Positions 49,020-62,017 of a DNA stretch of 64,000 nt are shown one piece after another (the first letter of the stretch is position 1; each line of letters opens with the position of its first letter). The notes under the pieces are model-generated. The model was not told the origin of the DNA and did not search any database. It saw only the letters and a program-made list of their open reading frames with translations. Source of the stretch: Acanthochromis polyacanthus (Eukaryota; Chordata; Actinopteri; Pomacentridae); NCBI RefSeq assembly GCF_021347895.1, contig NC_067120.1, positions 11,455,361 through 11,519,360 of the forward strand, written 5' to 3'. A program made the position numbers and the translations under genes.

Positions 49020-49375
49020 ACTCCGCCAAGGAATGTGGCCGATTATTGGACGATCGGCATACGTTTGTCCTTCAATCTGTCGGTCTCTCTGTTAGCAACA
49101 TTACTCAAAGACGGACTAACAGATTTGGATTACGTTTTCAGGGAAGGTCCGAAATGACACAAGGACTGCCTGATTAGATTTTGGCAGTGATGCACCTTAT
49201 AGTCTGGATCCACAGATTTGTTAAAGATTTCTGTATCATTGCAAAATAGCATCACGGCGTCACTAACTATGGCAACAAATGAACGCTACGTCAACTGTCT
49301 GCTGAAATCATACAGCGACTGAGCAGCCTTGGAGGAGTGCTGTGCTCTCTGAGTGCCTTTCTTGTTATTATCGTG
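49020..49375. repeat. dispersed teleost repeat with inverted ends
   Basis: ACTCCGCCAAGGAATG at the left and CCTTGGAGGAGTGC near 49327 are imperfect inverted ends. The interior words TTTTCAGGGAAGGTCCGAAA, GATTAGATTTTGGCAGTGAT, AGTCTGGATCCACAGATTTG and TGCTCTCTGAGTGCCTTTCT follow the order of a repeat I recall as common in percomorph genomes. No intact protein frame is present. Confidence 0.65.
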
Positions 49376-51511
49376 GTCTATGTGGCTAACTTGCAATAGC
49401 ACCACATAAACTGTATACACATCCTTACAGAAGCTTGTGTGTCTTTCACTTTCTGTGTCATAGACATTTCTTGAAGTGAAAAGTTGTTTTATAACTTTAA
49501 AATCTCCAGTCACACAACAGCACTTAAACTACAACTTCAGAAGATGATAGACACAAGGAACATTCAGCAATTTTGACTCAGTTCTAACTTTTGGAACCCT
49601 CTTTATGATATATACTTTTCACATTAAATAAAGCACAGCCAGATTAAATGATTTCTCTTGTAAAACTGACTAGACCCTTGTTGAAAGCTGTGGTTGGAGG
49701 ATGTCTGTGTTATTGGTCTGCAGTGTGAGGTCTGACAACATCCTGGAAAAAAGCTGCCTGTTTTCTGTTTCCTTTTAATGCAGTTTCCACTCAGCGCAAC
49801 AGCTATGTTCCTTACATCGTCTAAGAAGTTGTCTTACCCATCAAAACAGAGAACCAGTTAACTGCTTAATGCTGCCTTTTACAGCCGCCTTGCGTTGCAG
49901 CACCTTGACACCGCTGGTCTTTAATGGACCATCAGCTCGTGCTGGCTTCATGTCACTTGATTGAAGTGTAGAATTAAGACTGGATTACCGCTTATTTTCT
50001 CCTTGCGTACTGTCACAGTTGGACAGAACAGAAGCGTTTGGCCCTGAGCACTGGAACAATGCTAGAGCTCCATCACAGACTGCTGGCCCCTAGGTGACTC
50101 TTTTCCCTCTTTCTGCTCTGTGGAGTTGATATCAGTTATGTGTTTCTCTCTGTATGTCTATAGGAGACTGAAGGGCTTATTTGTTTTCCCCCTCGTTGCT
50201 CTTTGACTCGTTTCCCCTCAAACGTGTCTGAAACATTGTTATCTCCGGCCAGACGCCTTTTTCACAGAGAGTTATTGAATCATGTCAACTTGCCGTCCCC
50301 CGAGTTTCAAATGCAAGCTGTAGAAAAATTAGCCATTGCTTCCGCATGACAAGTGGGATCTATTAGTGTGCTCTCGTCCTGCAAAGCATGAGCATCCAAC
50401 GGGCCGCTGGGGATCTCGGCTGGCTGTGCACTTGTCCGCATCAGGCTCCCGGGGCATTAGACCAATGTTATAGGCAGGAGAGGCAGCCAGAGCCACAGCA
50501 AAAACCAGTGTCTCATTTGATGAGCCGATACCTAAAGGGGTGAGGCTGGGCAGCATGAGCAATATCAGCACGCACCCACTTCCAGTCTAGCCAGGTCTTA
50601 CTCACACTGGTCAGACTGGCTACTGGTTTTATAATCACTATTGTACAAGCATCAGTGGTTGTATGTGTTCTGTAGATTATCAGATAACCATCAGATACGA
50701 CACCACTACTGTGACCGCAAATACGTCTTCTGTCAGACCTTCGTAAACCAGAGGGGGTTTTACAATAAAATCAATCAGGTTTCTCTCTGTCTCTTTTGTT
50801 TTATTTTATTTTTAAAGTGGAATGGATTGTGTCATACATTATCTACAGTATAAAACAATTTTGGAAAATCAGTCTTTGACCTCTGGTCAGGTCATTCAAG
50901 ACTGGAGTTTTTAATTTTGGATGTTGCGTGTCTTTAGCTACCATAAGTAATACAAATGATGTACAAAATTATTTTTAAAATCCTCCTTAAAGCGTAGATT
51001 TTTAAATGTTTAAATTGTTAATATTCTGATTTCAATTTGTATGCTTTCAAATGCGTTGTGTACACTGTCCTCCTTTTCCTGAGACTGCCATTGAAATAAA
51101 GGTTTAGCTAACTAACATTAAGGTCAGAGCGCCTCCATCTCCCTCGGGGCCGCAGGTTTAGTCATGTGCTCACGCCCCAATCATTGAGGCTACGCCACAC
51201 ATTAGCATTCCAAATGTTGTTTGTTTTAGTTCAGTTTTTTATTTACTGCCTGCAGAAAATACAGACTTTTAACCACCTTGTCAGATGGTGATGTAGCGTA
51301 GCCGTAAGTGAGACACCAGCCCATACCCATAATTACCAGGGGCATGCCACCTAATTGACCTTGGTCAGTCACAGTGTGGTGGGATGCAGGGCTTCCTTCT
51401 TAAATGCCATCATCAGCCAGTTATAGCAGAGCCACATGCAAATTAGGGTTTGCGTGCATTTGACATTTGTTTTTCAGATTTTTCTCATGTTTATTTGTTT
51501 TCTCTTTGCAG
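49376..51511. other. non-coding stretch leading into the candidate microexon
   Basis: Unique-looking sequence with no gene. The last 80 bases hold a forward octamer (51436-51443), a T-rich tract and two AG dinucleotides before the acceptor at 51510-51511. Confidence 0.5.
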
Positions 51512-51541
51512 GTATCTCAGTAACAAAGAAGACACATACTT
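51512..51541 (+). CDS. putative 30-nt coding microexon
   Basis: The acceptor TTTGTTTTCTCTTTGCAG|G is near consensus, with a long T-rich tract and a TGC just before the AG, a feature of SRRM4-regulated neuronal microexons. The donor ACTT|GTAAGTACT has a complete GTAAGT. The 30 nt between them are symmetric, so skipping would keep frame. Phase 0 contains TAA. Reading from the second base gives YLSNKEDTY plus a split codon at each end (phase-2 introns); reading from the third base gives ISVTKKTHT. The first reading looks the more protein-like. I cannot assign a gene. No second exon was found, so flanking introns would exceed 50 kb to the left and 12 kb to the right. A cryptic splice pair is the alternative. 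Confidence 0.45.
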
Positions 51542-53418
51542 GTAAGTACTAACACTTTTTATTTATCCAGTGTTTATTCTACTACCATTTTTAAAACAGT
51601 AACAATGTCATTTAATTCCAGGTCAAATCTTATACTTAACATGAAAAAAACAAAAACAAATTCCCCATCCCTCATATACAGTAGAAATGATAACATCATT
51701 ATGTTTGTGTGTATGTTGACTCTTTTTCATCATTGCCTGACTAGTACAGTAATAAATCAATACCTTCAATTAGATCTATGCCTTCCACTTTCTCTGTTTT
51801 GTATTTTTCCATTTTCATACTGGAGAGAATATGATGATAACCCCAGAGAGGAAATTAAAATGCTATGCAGTCTTATGACTGTTTGATAATCATGCACATT
51901 TGAAGCAGGGAGTGTGGTGAAGCACCTCTTTGTTTTCTGCAAGGCCTTGCAGCTGAAAAACACGGATGTGGTGTTGTGTGGTGGTTTGTAACCTCTGAGG
52001 CTGCATTAACTACCAGAGCTTGTATTCTTCAAGAACAGATCATATCACTAAAATTGAAAGATACAGACACAGTGTGTGACACATGTCTCACATGTGAGAT
52101 ACAGGGCTTTCTTTGTGCGCTACAACAATAGTACACAGGCTTTGCCTTTTCTCACAGCCACTGCCTTTTCAATTTCAGCCTGTTCATTAAGAATTGATGA
52201 ACAGTTCAACCTGTAGAAATCAATGATTTCCAAGAGATTTGTACTCTATTTTGACACGTGAAGTGCAATCGAAAAGGCATGTAAAAACACTTTTGTGTAG
52301 TGTTCTGCAGTGTGTCTGTGTATGCGTGTACATCCATATGTGTGTGATCATACCCCACTGTGTGAATGGAAGAAACTAGCCCTGAAGGCTATCCTTTCGC
52401 TCTGATCACTCTGATGAAACTTGTGGAGAGGGAAGGCCAGAGGGCTTTTCTGTAAGAGCGGTCGGAGTGTTTCAGATTGTGAGAGGCTGCATCTCTCCCT
52501 GTAAAACACCCTGGCTCTTTCTTACATCAGACAGCAGGGCAAAGGATATGATCTTCAATGTTCGACAGCTCTACCTTACTCAAACAGCCCCGTCAAAACA
52601 GCAGCGTGATTGTGTGTTCTGCTATTTGCTTGTCTGGAGGGGCTATAGTATTTTTTTTGATGTGTGTGTGAGAATGTTCGTGTTTGTGTCAGGATATCTT
52701 CAAGGTAGAACAGAAATGCTTTGACCCACCATCCACCGCCCCACTATCTTAATTAGTGCGGCGCTAAGCACCTCTACACTAGAAGGGGGCTCAAATCAAA
52801 GAGCATGATTTAGGAGTCTTGGGTTCAAAGCTCTGGGCAGAGACTGGACTACGCTGTCTCATTTCAGTGAGAAATATTCAAAACTTGTCCATGTGAGGAA
52901 ATCAAAGTAAAGCCTCTTAACAAGTAGTTGATTGCTGTGCCTCACAGACAGGAAGCGGCGATAGAGCCTCGTCAGAGCTGTGTGCACAAGAAAAAGTTCA
53001 AGGGCCAGTTAATGGTCATTGAGAATGTGGAGGGAAGGTCTTTTTCAGAGAAGCCTGGTGATTATATGGCTGCTGGAGTAATAATGAGGGAGATGTCTCT
53101 GCCCTACATGGTTATAGCCAGGCTGTGGATCTATTTCTGCTCTCGGAGTGAAAACACTGGCTTCCCCGCTACACACCGCCACTTGTAACGTGAGCTTGGC
53201 AGTCTTGCTTGTATGTGTATGTGTGCGCAGGTATATTAGTTTCTGTGTGTGCATGTGTGTGTGTTTAAGAGGTCTTCCCAGTCCAACCCAGACCACAGGG
53301 ATGGGCTGTGTCTCTGACTAACTCCCCACTCTGCCTGAGTGATCAAACTGCTGGAAGCTCCCCGCCATGCCAGTCCCCTCATCAATATAAATTACAGGGG
53401 CAGCTGTTCACTGGCAGA
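51542..53418. other. non-coding stretch with no gene recognised
   Basis: Unique-looking sequence with TG-rich patches near 52310-52345, 52660-52690 and 53212-53264. No TGCATG (RBFOX) element was noticed in the first ~350 bases after the microexon donor. Confidence 0.5.
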
Positions 53419-53509
53419 CTCCTCTCCTCTCCTCTCCTCTCCTCTCCTCTCCTCTCCTCTCCTCTCCTCTCCTCTCCTCTCCTCTCCTCTCCTCTCCTCT
53501 CCTCTCCTC
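53419..53509. repeat. CTCCT pentanucleotide microsatellite
   Basis: Uninterrupted period-5 tract of 91 bp, about 18 copies, pure pyrimidine on the + strand. It encodes the spurious SSPLL repeats of overlapping frames. Purity implies recent expansion, and the mirror-symmetric purine/pyrimidine structure could form a triplex. Confidence 0.95.
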
Positions 53510-55639
53510 CACTTTCCTCTTCCATCTACCCAAATTCGCTAATCATTAAGCCATCAGAAGGTGAAGCATTCTTGATGAAAACAGATACTTATATCATCGT
53601 GCCAATGGCTGCGATGTCCTCTTCCCCCATTCAGGACTAGATTTATCGTCTGTGGCTGCACCCTCTCTTCTCTTTATCTGTCCCCCCTTCTTTCTTCATT
53701 TCTTCAGAAGGGGCAGCCCCCTTGCCAGCACTTGCTTTCACCACAAGTCCGTGATTCTCAGCAAGAAGTCAGCTGTGGTTTTCCTGTGCATTGCTCTGAC
53801 AGTTTTACATATGCTCTGCTGTATGGAGTTTTGGTAGCTTGGTGTATCTCTCACCTCAAGAGGAGGTGACAGTTAAAAGGCGAGGATGTAAATTTGTATT
53901 GTAGCTTTTTTTTTCTTTGATGGCGGACACCAGATACACACCGTCACCTTCTCTTACCTCAGCAGGACTGCGTCGCTGCGAGATGAGTTTCTGTTTGGAC
54001 CTGTTGAGAAAGTTGGTGTGGAGCGGAGGCTCAGATGCAGCAGCTGATTACACTGAGATTAGACGTCTCACCTCTAATCTACCATCAGCAGTCTGGGACT
54101 CGGTCTCGCAGCTCGAATAGCAGAGAGCCTGCTAACGCATGCACACACAGGTCATATAGCCAGGATGCTCTTCCTCGAACAGTGCAGATCGCCTGATTAC
54201 CGCGAGCTAATCCTCTCACTCTCTCTTGCAGCTGTAAATGTACAATATACTGATTGTCTACTGACTGTTCGGCCCATTATGAACAACAAGACAAAGATCT
54301 GCATGTCAACATCAAACTACATGTTTGGCCTCCTCTACAGTATTAAGGAGTAGACAAAACATACAGGAATCCAAATATGAGAAATACAAAAAACCTGAAT
54401 GATTAAATTCAATAAAACCGGCGTAAAAACTGTGTGATTTTGCCCCTCTCTGGTGGTCTCAGTATAAACTGAAAAACACAAGCATCACAAACATTATTAT
54501 TCATCCACTTTTCGTGCCATGCTATTGTATTTGATTTCATTATGTTTCACACATGCTCGCAGCATTTTGCCAGTCCTCTGTCTTCACGTGTAGTGTGTGT
54601 AATGTGTGCCTGGTTTTAGATTGGGAATAGAGTGGCCAGAGGGAGGCAGTAGTACAAATGTAACTCCGGGAAAAAGAGAAAAGGAGACAGACGAAGTTTC
54701 CTCCCTCTGCATCTATGCATCTACAGATGCATTTTCGAGTCCCCGCTTTTTTCCACCCCGTATTTATCTCCATTGTGGTGACAGACTTCTTACACTGATT
54801 GAGAAACATGGCCTTGCTCCTGCATCTTCATTTATTTGCTAGCAGCTTGTATTGAGTTTCTCTCGTCAGTGATGTGCACTCACATACTAATAGTACAGCC
54901 AATCTGTTTTAAAGGAACCAGATGATTTAGATTCTTCTGCACCGCCTCAGAAATGCAGAGAGCAGAGTTGGAGTGAAATTTTATCACTCATTGCGGCACA
55001 CTCAAAGTTATGAAGCTAGAATTTTTAGACTTCTTGCCTTTGTGCATTTTTTTTTCTTTACAGAACAATCCTAAAAGTATTCTGGTACATGTTTTTGAAA
55101 CAACAGCCTTATTAATTCCAATAATGCTCTGTGTGTTAACATGTCACAGTGACAGCTTTTGCTGTTGGAAAGCATGTCCTTTACTATTAAATGACATGGC
55201 GGATCCTGCTTCGGATGTCTGCGCTGTAAAATGTTAATGCATTGGCTGTGTGAGTTGAGGTATTTGCAGTTAATCAAACATGAGATTTATGGTCCTTAAT
55301 AGTGCTGTACATTGCCAATTTAGGAGAATAATATGTCCCAGTTGCTGTCTAATTTTGCTTGGCAACAGGCGCACTCCTGTGGAATCGCCCAGGGCAGTGT
55401 GAGTTGTCTCTGCATAGCTCAGTGTTCCATGCTCAGTGGTTGTTTGAAGGTATTTCATCACATTGTTGCCTTGATTCAGCTCTGTGGGGATTTGTTAGTT
55501 GCACTCATGTGGGAAGTGCATCCAGTACATTGTTAAGCTAGGGCTGATAATGAAGATCAGCCAGCCAGAGTCCCCTGAGCTACGCGCAGAGAGATAGTCT
55601 AGTGAGACGCACAGCACAGACATAGCGGAGCAGGACGAG
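53510..55639. other. non-coding stretch with no gene recognised
   Basis: A strong acceptor-like TTTTTTTTTCTTTACAG ends near 55063 and is followed by an open frame of ~55 codons, but no good donor appears before the stop. No repeats were recognised. Confidence 0.45.
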
Positions 55640-55645
55640 CACACA

Positions 55646-55690
<45 letters not shown>

Positions 55691-55695
55691 ACACA
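55640..55695. repeat. CA microsatellite
   Basis: Pure (AC)17 at 55651-55684 with short flanking CG and TC interruptions. It accounts for the Cys/Val-rich frames on the - strand. Confidence 0.95.
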
Positions 55696-56762
55696 GCAAT
55701 ACACACAGACACAAAGGAATCATCAGCACAAAACATACAACACTGTGCTGTAGTGTTACAGTAAAAAAAAAAACAGTGCAGCACCACGGTCTGTATTGTA
55801 GATTATCATCAAATACATTTTACCCTGTTGTTCTTACCAAATATTTCTCCAAGTTTGTAAAAATTTACCATTCTGATGTTTAAACTTAAGCCGAGCATTT
55901 CTTTTTTGATTGCAATCATTTTAATGTTGTTGGATTTTTGTTAAAACTCAAATTGATGACGCAGGGCCCCACTACGCACAGCCACGCTTTCTGTGGAAAG
56001 TTATTTGATTCTCAGCATGGTACGAGAAACGGTTGTTTCCTCTTCTCCCAGAGCAACACTGAATGCTTAAATTGACACAATCTTTTTCTCCGTCTGTACT
56101 GTAGGTTGTGTTTCATCGTACTCTATTTGTTTGTTCCACAAAAGGAGTATTTTCTTTTTGGACATTTTGGTTTAATCTATAATAGACGGCTATTTTTTTT
56201 TCTGAAGTAGGTCAGTGTAATCACAACAGTGAGGGATGGACAGCCACTGTAAAAGGGAAATCAATAGAGCTATCTATTTGTCGTAAACCAGGCCAACATG
56301 ATTTTTCTCTATTTTTCCTCTCCTGCCATGTCTTTTCCTCTCCAACTCAATATGGCAGGTCCTCATTTTTCAGTAAAAGCATTATGTCTGCCATTTTGTA
56401 AAATTGCAAATGGCCTTTGTACATGCACTTTCTTTGCATAAGTTTCTGTGGGTAAGGACTCTTCTTTTTATCACCTCCTAGGGGCCCAGGGTGTTTTATA
56501 AGGCGGAGAGTAGTGAGGGGAGCCATAGGGGTGCAAGACAGGTTTTTGTGGGGCTTGGGGTGCTCCGCTTTTGTTGGCGCTTAATCTGGTTCTTCTCTTG
56601 GTGCCGGCTCTTTCAGAGAATTTGAGCCAGAGTGAAGAGAGACCTCGTCAGCTTTTCCTCACCCTTTCCCTTTTGTGTGTCATGCAAAACTGAAAGGCCC
56701 TGTCTTGAAGTGTTGTCAGACCAGAAAACAAGAGTAAGTGACATGTGACAAGGACACAATGC
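55696..56762. other. non-coding stretch with no gene recognised
   Basis: AT-rich unique-looking sequence leading up to the CpG-dense island. No gene signal was found. Confidence 0.5.
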
Positions 56763-56985
56763 TCGGATGGGCCGGCCAAAGTAAGTGGCCCCATCTGCTG
56801 CGGGCGATTTCTCTTATGCCGGCTGTCGGCCGCCTCAGGTGAAAGGGGCCAGGGAGCGAGGGCTGCGCTGAGACGGTGGCTGCTGCCAGGCGAAGCAGTT
56901 GGCATGGCTGGGAGGGCACGGCTGGCCTCGCGCTCGCCGCCGCACACGGTCGGCCAGCCTTTGCACAAGCGCGGGTTATCCGTCT
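56763..56985. promoter_or_regulatory. short CpG-dense island
   Basis: About 22 CpG dinucleotides fall in ~220 bp, including CTCGCGCTCGCCGCCGCAC, against a CpG-poor AT-rich background. Frames of ~129 codons are open on both strands simultaneously, as expected from GC-rich sequence. It could be an alternative promoter, an enhancer or a coding exon of unknown gene. A CAAAGTAAGTGG donor-like site near 56775 and a CTCAGGTGA near 56835 do not define an exon. Confidence 0.45.
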
Positions 56986-59900
56986 CTCATCAGGTTTCCG
57001 ATGCCTCATCACTTTCCCATGGTGTACACACATTCGGCACAGGACAAGAGTGTCAGCATGTAATGAAAGGTTTGATTCATGGAGGGCGACAGAGGCGGAG
57101 GTCATGGAGCTCCTCCAGATATGATCCTGACTGATGCTGATGGGGAAGCTTTAAGATGGGGTCCATAATTATATGTCCTTGTGCCATCATCAGGTTCCTT
57201 TGTTTCAGAAATTAATGGTATTTTGAGACAAATTATACAACGCTGGAGTGGTTCAAAATCAATCCGTTTGTCGTCTGAATTATTCCATTGTGCATTTTTA
57301 TGAGATGGAAGTTCTGCAATATTATGCACAAATAAGGATGAGCAAAATTTATGTATAAATTAATTCTTGGAATGTTGTCGAATAATGAGCAAGGTGTCCT
57401 CGGCAATGTAATTCTTTTGAAATGTCTTACGGTGTGTGCACTATTTGAAGATCAATAATAACCCTCGCAGTGCATCAAAGAGAAAATATGTTGGGACAAA
57501 ACACAACAAACTGCATACTGATCAAATGTGTGCTGAGGCTGAATTAGATAATTTGAAGTGAGGATCATATCCTTCCGAAAAAATGATGCCACTCTGTTCA
57601 GAAACTAAAGTAGAAACAGAAGTTACATACACAAAGAAGAAAGCAGACGCGCTCACAAAAGCTCTCGGTGATATTATACATTGACATTTGTGCTGATCGC
57701 ATTGTGCCCATTTTGTTGAATCTGCTTTATTAGAGAAATGCTGTTTTTTCCGCGTTGCTATTAATTTGTGTTTCTGTGGGTGTGCAGTGTGAGAACAGAG
57801 GGATGCGGTTAACCCATTGTGAAGTTAGCCGTCATCATTAAGATTCTGCAGATAACAGGCATGCGGATTTCTACTGCTCAGCATTATAGGATCCCAGACA
57901 TCAAAGGCAGGTTTTCATTCTACTGTGTCTGCGGTACGGTGAAGGGAAGGGAAGAAAAAAAACAGGTAAGGAGATATGAAGTCAGGGAAATAAAGCAGAT
58001 TGAGAGAAGAGAGGAGAACATGTATACGGTTCGTGGCTACGTGGGAGTCAGGTGACACAATGCTCTATAATGTGTTTGAAGCCCACATAGGGTCCCTCCT
58101 GCATAGTTAGCTCTTTGCTAAATTGGCGTCCCCTCTGATTAAGTGGCACGGCCCTTAATAGCACCGTGGTTGACTGCAGGTTGGTTCACTTTAAAGATCA
58201 AGTTCATTTCTCACTGTGATCATTAAAATGCAGGTATGCGTAACTCAAAACAATTTTTTTTCCCATTTCTATTTTTTCTCCTCTCTTACCAGTAACACCG
58301 CTGTCAGCTCTTGCTTTCATGTAGCCTCCTTTCATATCTAATCAATATAAAAGTGCTGTCAATAATATTTTTCTTTGTGCAAATCTTGTAATACTATTTC
58401 CAGTTCTATTACACAGATATTACAATGAAGTTCCGCTTAATTCAGATTACTTTCTCTTTCAGCATGGTGCCATTATCCTTGTGCCATTACATCAGAGTGA
58501 GCTGTTCTACAGTGAGAGTATTGAATGTACAAGAGCGAGAAATATGCTGTTCTCCAGTATTGTGCTGGATTACAGAATCAAGGTCGACTCACAAGACACA
58601 GAGCAGCATTATCCCTTAATCCTGTGTTTTGGTTTCAAATAGCCTTTTTACACCTAATCTTCACAAGTAAAATGACAAACATGAATACTGAGGTAGGTAT
58701 TTAAATGTGCATTACCTGCAACGTTAAGGTCAAAGGCTTATACTGACTTAAAGTGGCTCTGTATTTTGTGAAAGAACAGACAATCATGTGTTATTTTGTT
58801 GCGGCTGTATTACAGAAGACTAGGGAGTCTTGTGATGAAATTCCCTCAGGCAGTTTCAGATGGATAAGTCTGGGAACTTTTCATCCAAACTATGGCTCAT
58901 ATCTGTTTGTTTTTCCACTTTTTTTGTCTTTGTAGACTCTGTAAAAATTTTGAATGAAGATACTATTTCCCCCTCATTTTCACCTCTCACCAAATTTAGT
59001 TTGGCCCGCTGTGCATGGGCTCTTGGAGGACAAGGTTCACTGAGTCAATAGATACAGTGAGCAGAGCGCTAACACTACTAAAGCAGTGTCTCCCCTTGAC
59101 CAAACCGGTCTCGGTGTGTCTGTCAGGCTCAGCTGTGGCAGAGCTGGAGGAAACTTAAAGGTGCTGTGAAAGACTAAAAGTGGGCCAGCCGCTGCTGCCT
59201 CCTGTTGACCTACCTTGTTCAGAGGGTCCAGGTACAGACTGATGACAGGACTCCTCCTCAGCGGACCACATTACTAATGTGTGAGGGTGCAAGAGGAACA
59301 CATCCAGTGATGAATCACTCCCCTGCACCCATGGCATCCTCATAAGTCAAGAGTAAAAGTGTTGAGAGTGCGCGCAGTAAAGAGATCCTTCGTCCCGTCC
59401 ACCATAGAGAAACTCCATCCAGGCCCGGTGGAAGAGGGGAAGGGGGAAGGCTAAGTGGTGCACATCACGCATAGCCTGAAGATCTCCCTCAATCTTGAGG
59501 AAAACATTAGTCCCTCCGGTGGGTCGCTTGTTTTTTTTAATAAAGCACATAGAACTTTGGAAAAGTTACTTTCATGCTTGAACAGAGCTGCTTTTTTTTT
59601 TTTTAAATAAATGAGAGTAAACTACATTACGTTGATCTTGAATGCCTCGCTGGACCAACTGCATTACCTGAAGTCACAGAGTGAACATTAAATATGTGTT
59701 AGTTTAAGCTAAAACTGTTTTCTTCAGAGGGTTTTCTACACTGAGCAGTCACCGGAAAAGGCACCACCTCATTATTCACTTTGGTGTTTCAGGAGTTAGA
59801 ATAACGATGAAATTGTTCAGCCCAAAATCAGAGAGAAGACCGAGCGCTTAGATGCTTTGTCAATTTTTTTTATTCTGAAAACAAGTTTTTTGATGCAGAT

Positions 59901-62017
59901 CTTGTACATCAGGTTTGTTTCTCTGTTGTCTTCTTTTCTCTCAGCCTTAAGCCAGAAGGTTAAACTATTTTAGTTTGCACGCCTACCTCCCCCCCAGAGC
60001 CGATGTCGGACTATACTGGTGATGTTGGGGGAGTGTGTAAGTTTGACGCTAGGTAATACATCACACACTCCAGGGGGTCTCCCTGGTATGCTCCTCAATA
60101 ATGAAGTTCATTCGTTAACTTCTCCCTCAAAGGCCAAGTTCCCCTGCTGCCCTTTTCAACAGCCATTGCAACTCTTACCAGAGTCACCCTACTAACAGAA
60201 AAAAAGACACATCATCACGCTTTTTCCCCTTGACAGGCTCAGTGGTTGCCTTTGCAGGGCATGAAGAATAAGCAGGTCCATTACCAATCCCTCATGCCTG
60301 GTTATAGCCATAATTATCACAGGGAAAATGACCTGCTCTGTTTGGTTTGCCGTGGAGGGGCTGCGCCTTCCTAATCACCTCCTCCTTCCCTCCTATCGTC
60401 CTCCTGCCATGGAGATGGAGCTGGTTTTGGGGGAGTCTTGCCAGTTCATTAGAATTCACAGGGTTCCACCTCCCTGCCTAGCCAAGCTAAGCCTCTCACA
60501 CAGGCTGCCATGCCTGCGATAATCTCCTCTCCTCGTTCCCTTTCGCTCCTTCTCTGTCTATCCTCCTATCCCTTTCCTTTCTGTCCCCAAGGGCAGCCTC
60601 ACACAAAAGAGATGCACTGCAATTCATTGTTAAATCTGATTTCTATTGATCTATTGAAAAATTGTTCTGAGAGATATATGATAGCACTCCAGCAGTGATG
60701 ATGAGCTCTCTTTACCTCTGCCTTTTCAGCTGATAAACCAAATAAACAGATTTATTCCAGCTAGGTAAATACAAAAGCCTTTTTTAAATAACTTTGTCTG
60801 TGAAGTGCTTTTTTTTTTTCTTCAAGGTTGCATCCACTAATTGAGCATCGAGTTCCAGCATGCAAATAATAAACACTTTTGCTGAAGTGGAATGACTTTT
60901 GACTTATGTTTTGCAGAAAAATAACAGCGAAAAAACAAACTGCCGCTCGACGAAGTAGTGATTAAAAAGCAGCTGAGGACATTTGTTTTCAATTGAAATA
61001 GTTTAGTGCTTATCTTATTGTTCACAGCCTCCTGTCACCACCTCAGTCATACCTGCAAAGAATTACTTAATGTGGAGCAGACGTGCAAGTCTGCTTTAAA
61101 TTATGTGGCCAGTCCATAGAGAATACTTTGGCCTTGCTGCAAGTATGACACAGTGTGCAGTATGTTCTCTTTTTTTGACAAAATATGATGATTCAGTAGA
61201 TTTGGAAATACCAGGGCCTTGTACTTTTCCGTTTGCTTATAAAAAATATTTAAATTTCGATCTATAAATAATCATAGCAGTATAACAAAAGGCTGTAGCC
61301 TTGTCATCCATTCACTATAAGTACTGTGTTGTTGATTCTGATTACATGACAGATGACAGGTGTACACTTCACCTATGTAGGAGTGATACGCTTTCATATC
61401 TCTTCCTTTTGACCCCACTATTCTATAAATATTGTGTTTGTGTGCATGTGTGTTTAGCGACAGACAGACAGTCAGAGGCTGGTGCTGATCTAGCCCTGGG
61501 GCTGCTGTGCATATAAAGGATGAAGGGCAGTGTATACAGTCATTAATCTGGAGTCATCTGATCAGAGTGTAACTATAAAAATTTTAAAAAGCACAACGCT
61601 TACCTACAGCTGCTACCTCGCTAGACGAGACACGTTGCGCGGCTCCATGGAAAATCCATTAGTCGTAATGAGTTAACAGCATTTCCTGTAGCTACACATA
61701 CCCTACCATAAAATACCGGCACAGCGGTGGCATGAAGTGTGTTTTTAAACTCTCACTGCTCTTATTTAAACTTGTCTTTAAATGCAACCCTCCGCAGTCC
61801 TCTGGACATAACCCAATAGTGTCCTCTATTTTCACTGAAATAGATATTTCCTTTGTTGTCTGTGTGATTTATTGAAGTCTTCCCACAAGTGGAAGCCCCC
61901 AGGAAATTGCCTAGAATGGCCCTAAATTGGTTTATGATTGTGTGGTGTGGGCCGGTGCTGTTATGGTTCTAATATTATGCCCTCCACTCCCTGGCATCTA
62001 TATTAAATTGATCTGTA
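56986..62017. other. non-coding stretch with no gene recognised
   Basis: Unique-looking AT-rich sequence with poly-T runs near 59590 and 60810 and an octamer at 60860-60867. TTCTTTTCTCTCAG near 59943 is a good acceptor without a partner donor. Confidence 0.5.

Noticed and set aside
55063..55235. Open frame after a very strong TTTCTTTACAG acceptor
   Set aside because: No usable donor before the stop and no nearby polyadenylation signal to make it a terminal exon.
56716..57134. 129-codon frames on both strands
   Set aside because: They follow from the GC-rich, CpG-dense base composition; there are no domains and no convincing splice sites.
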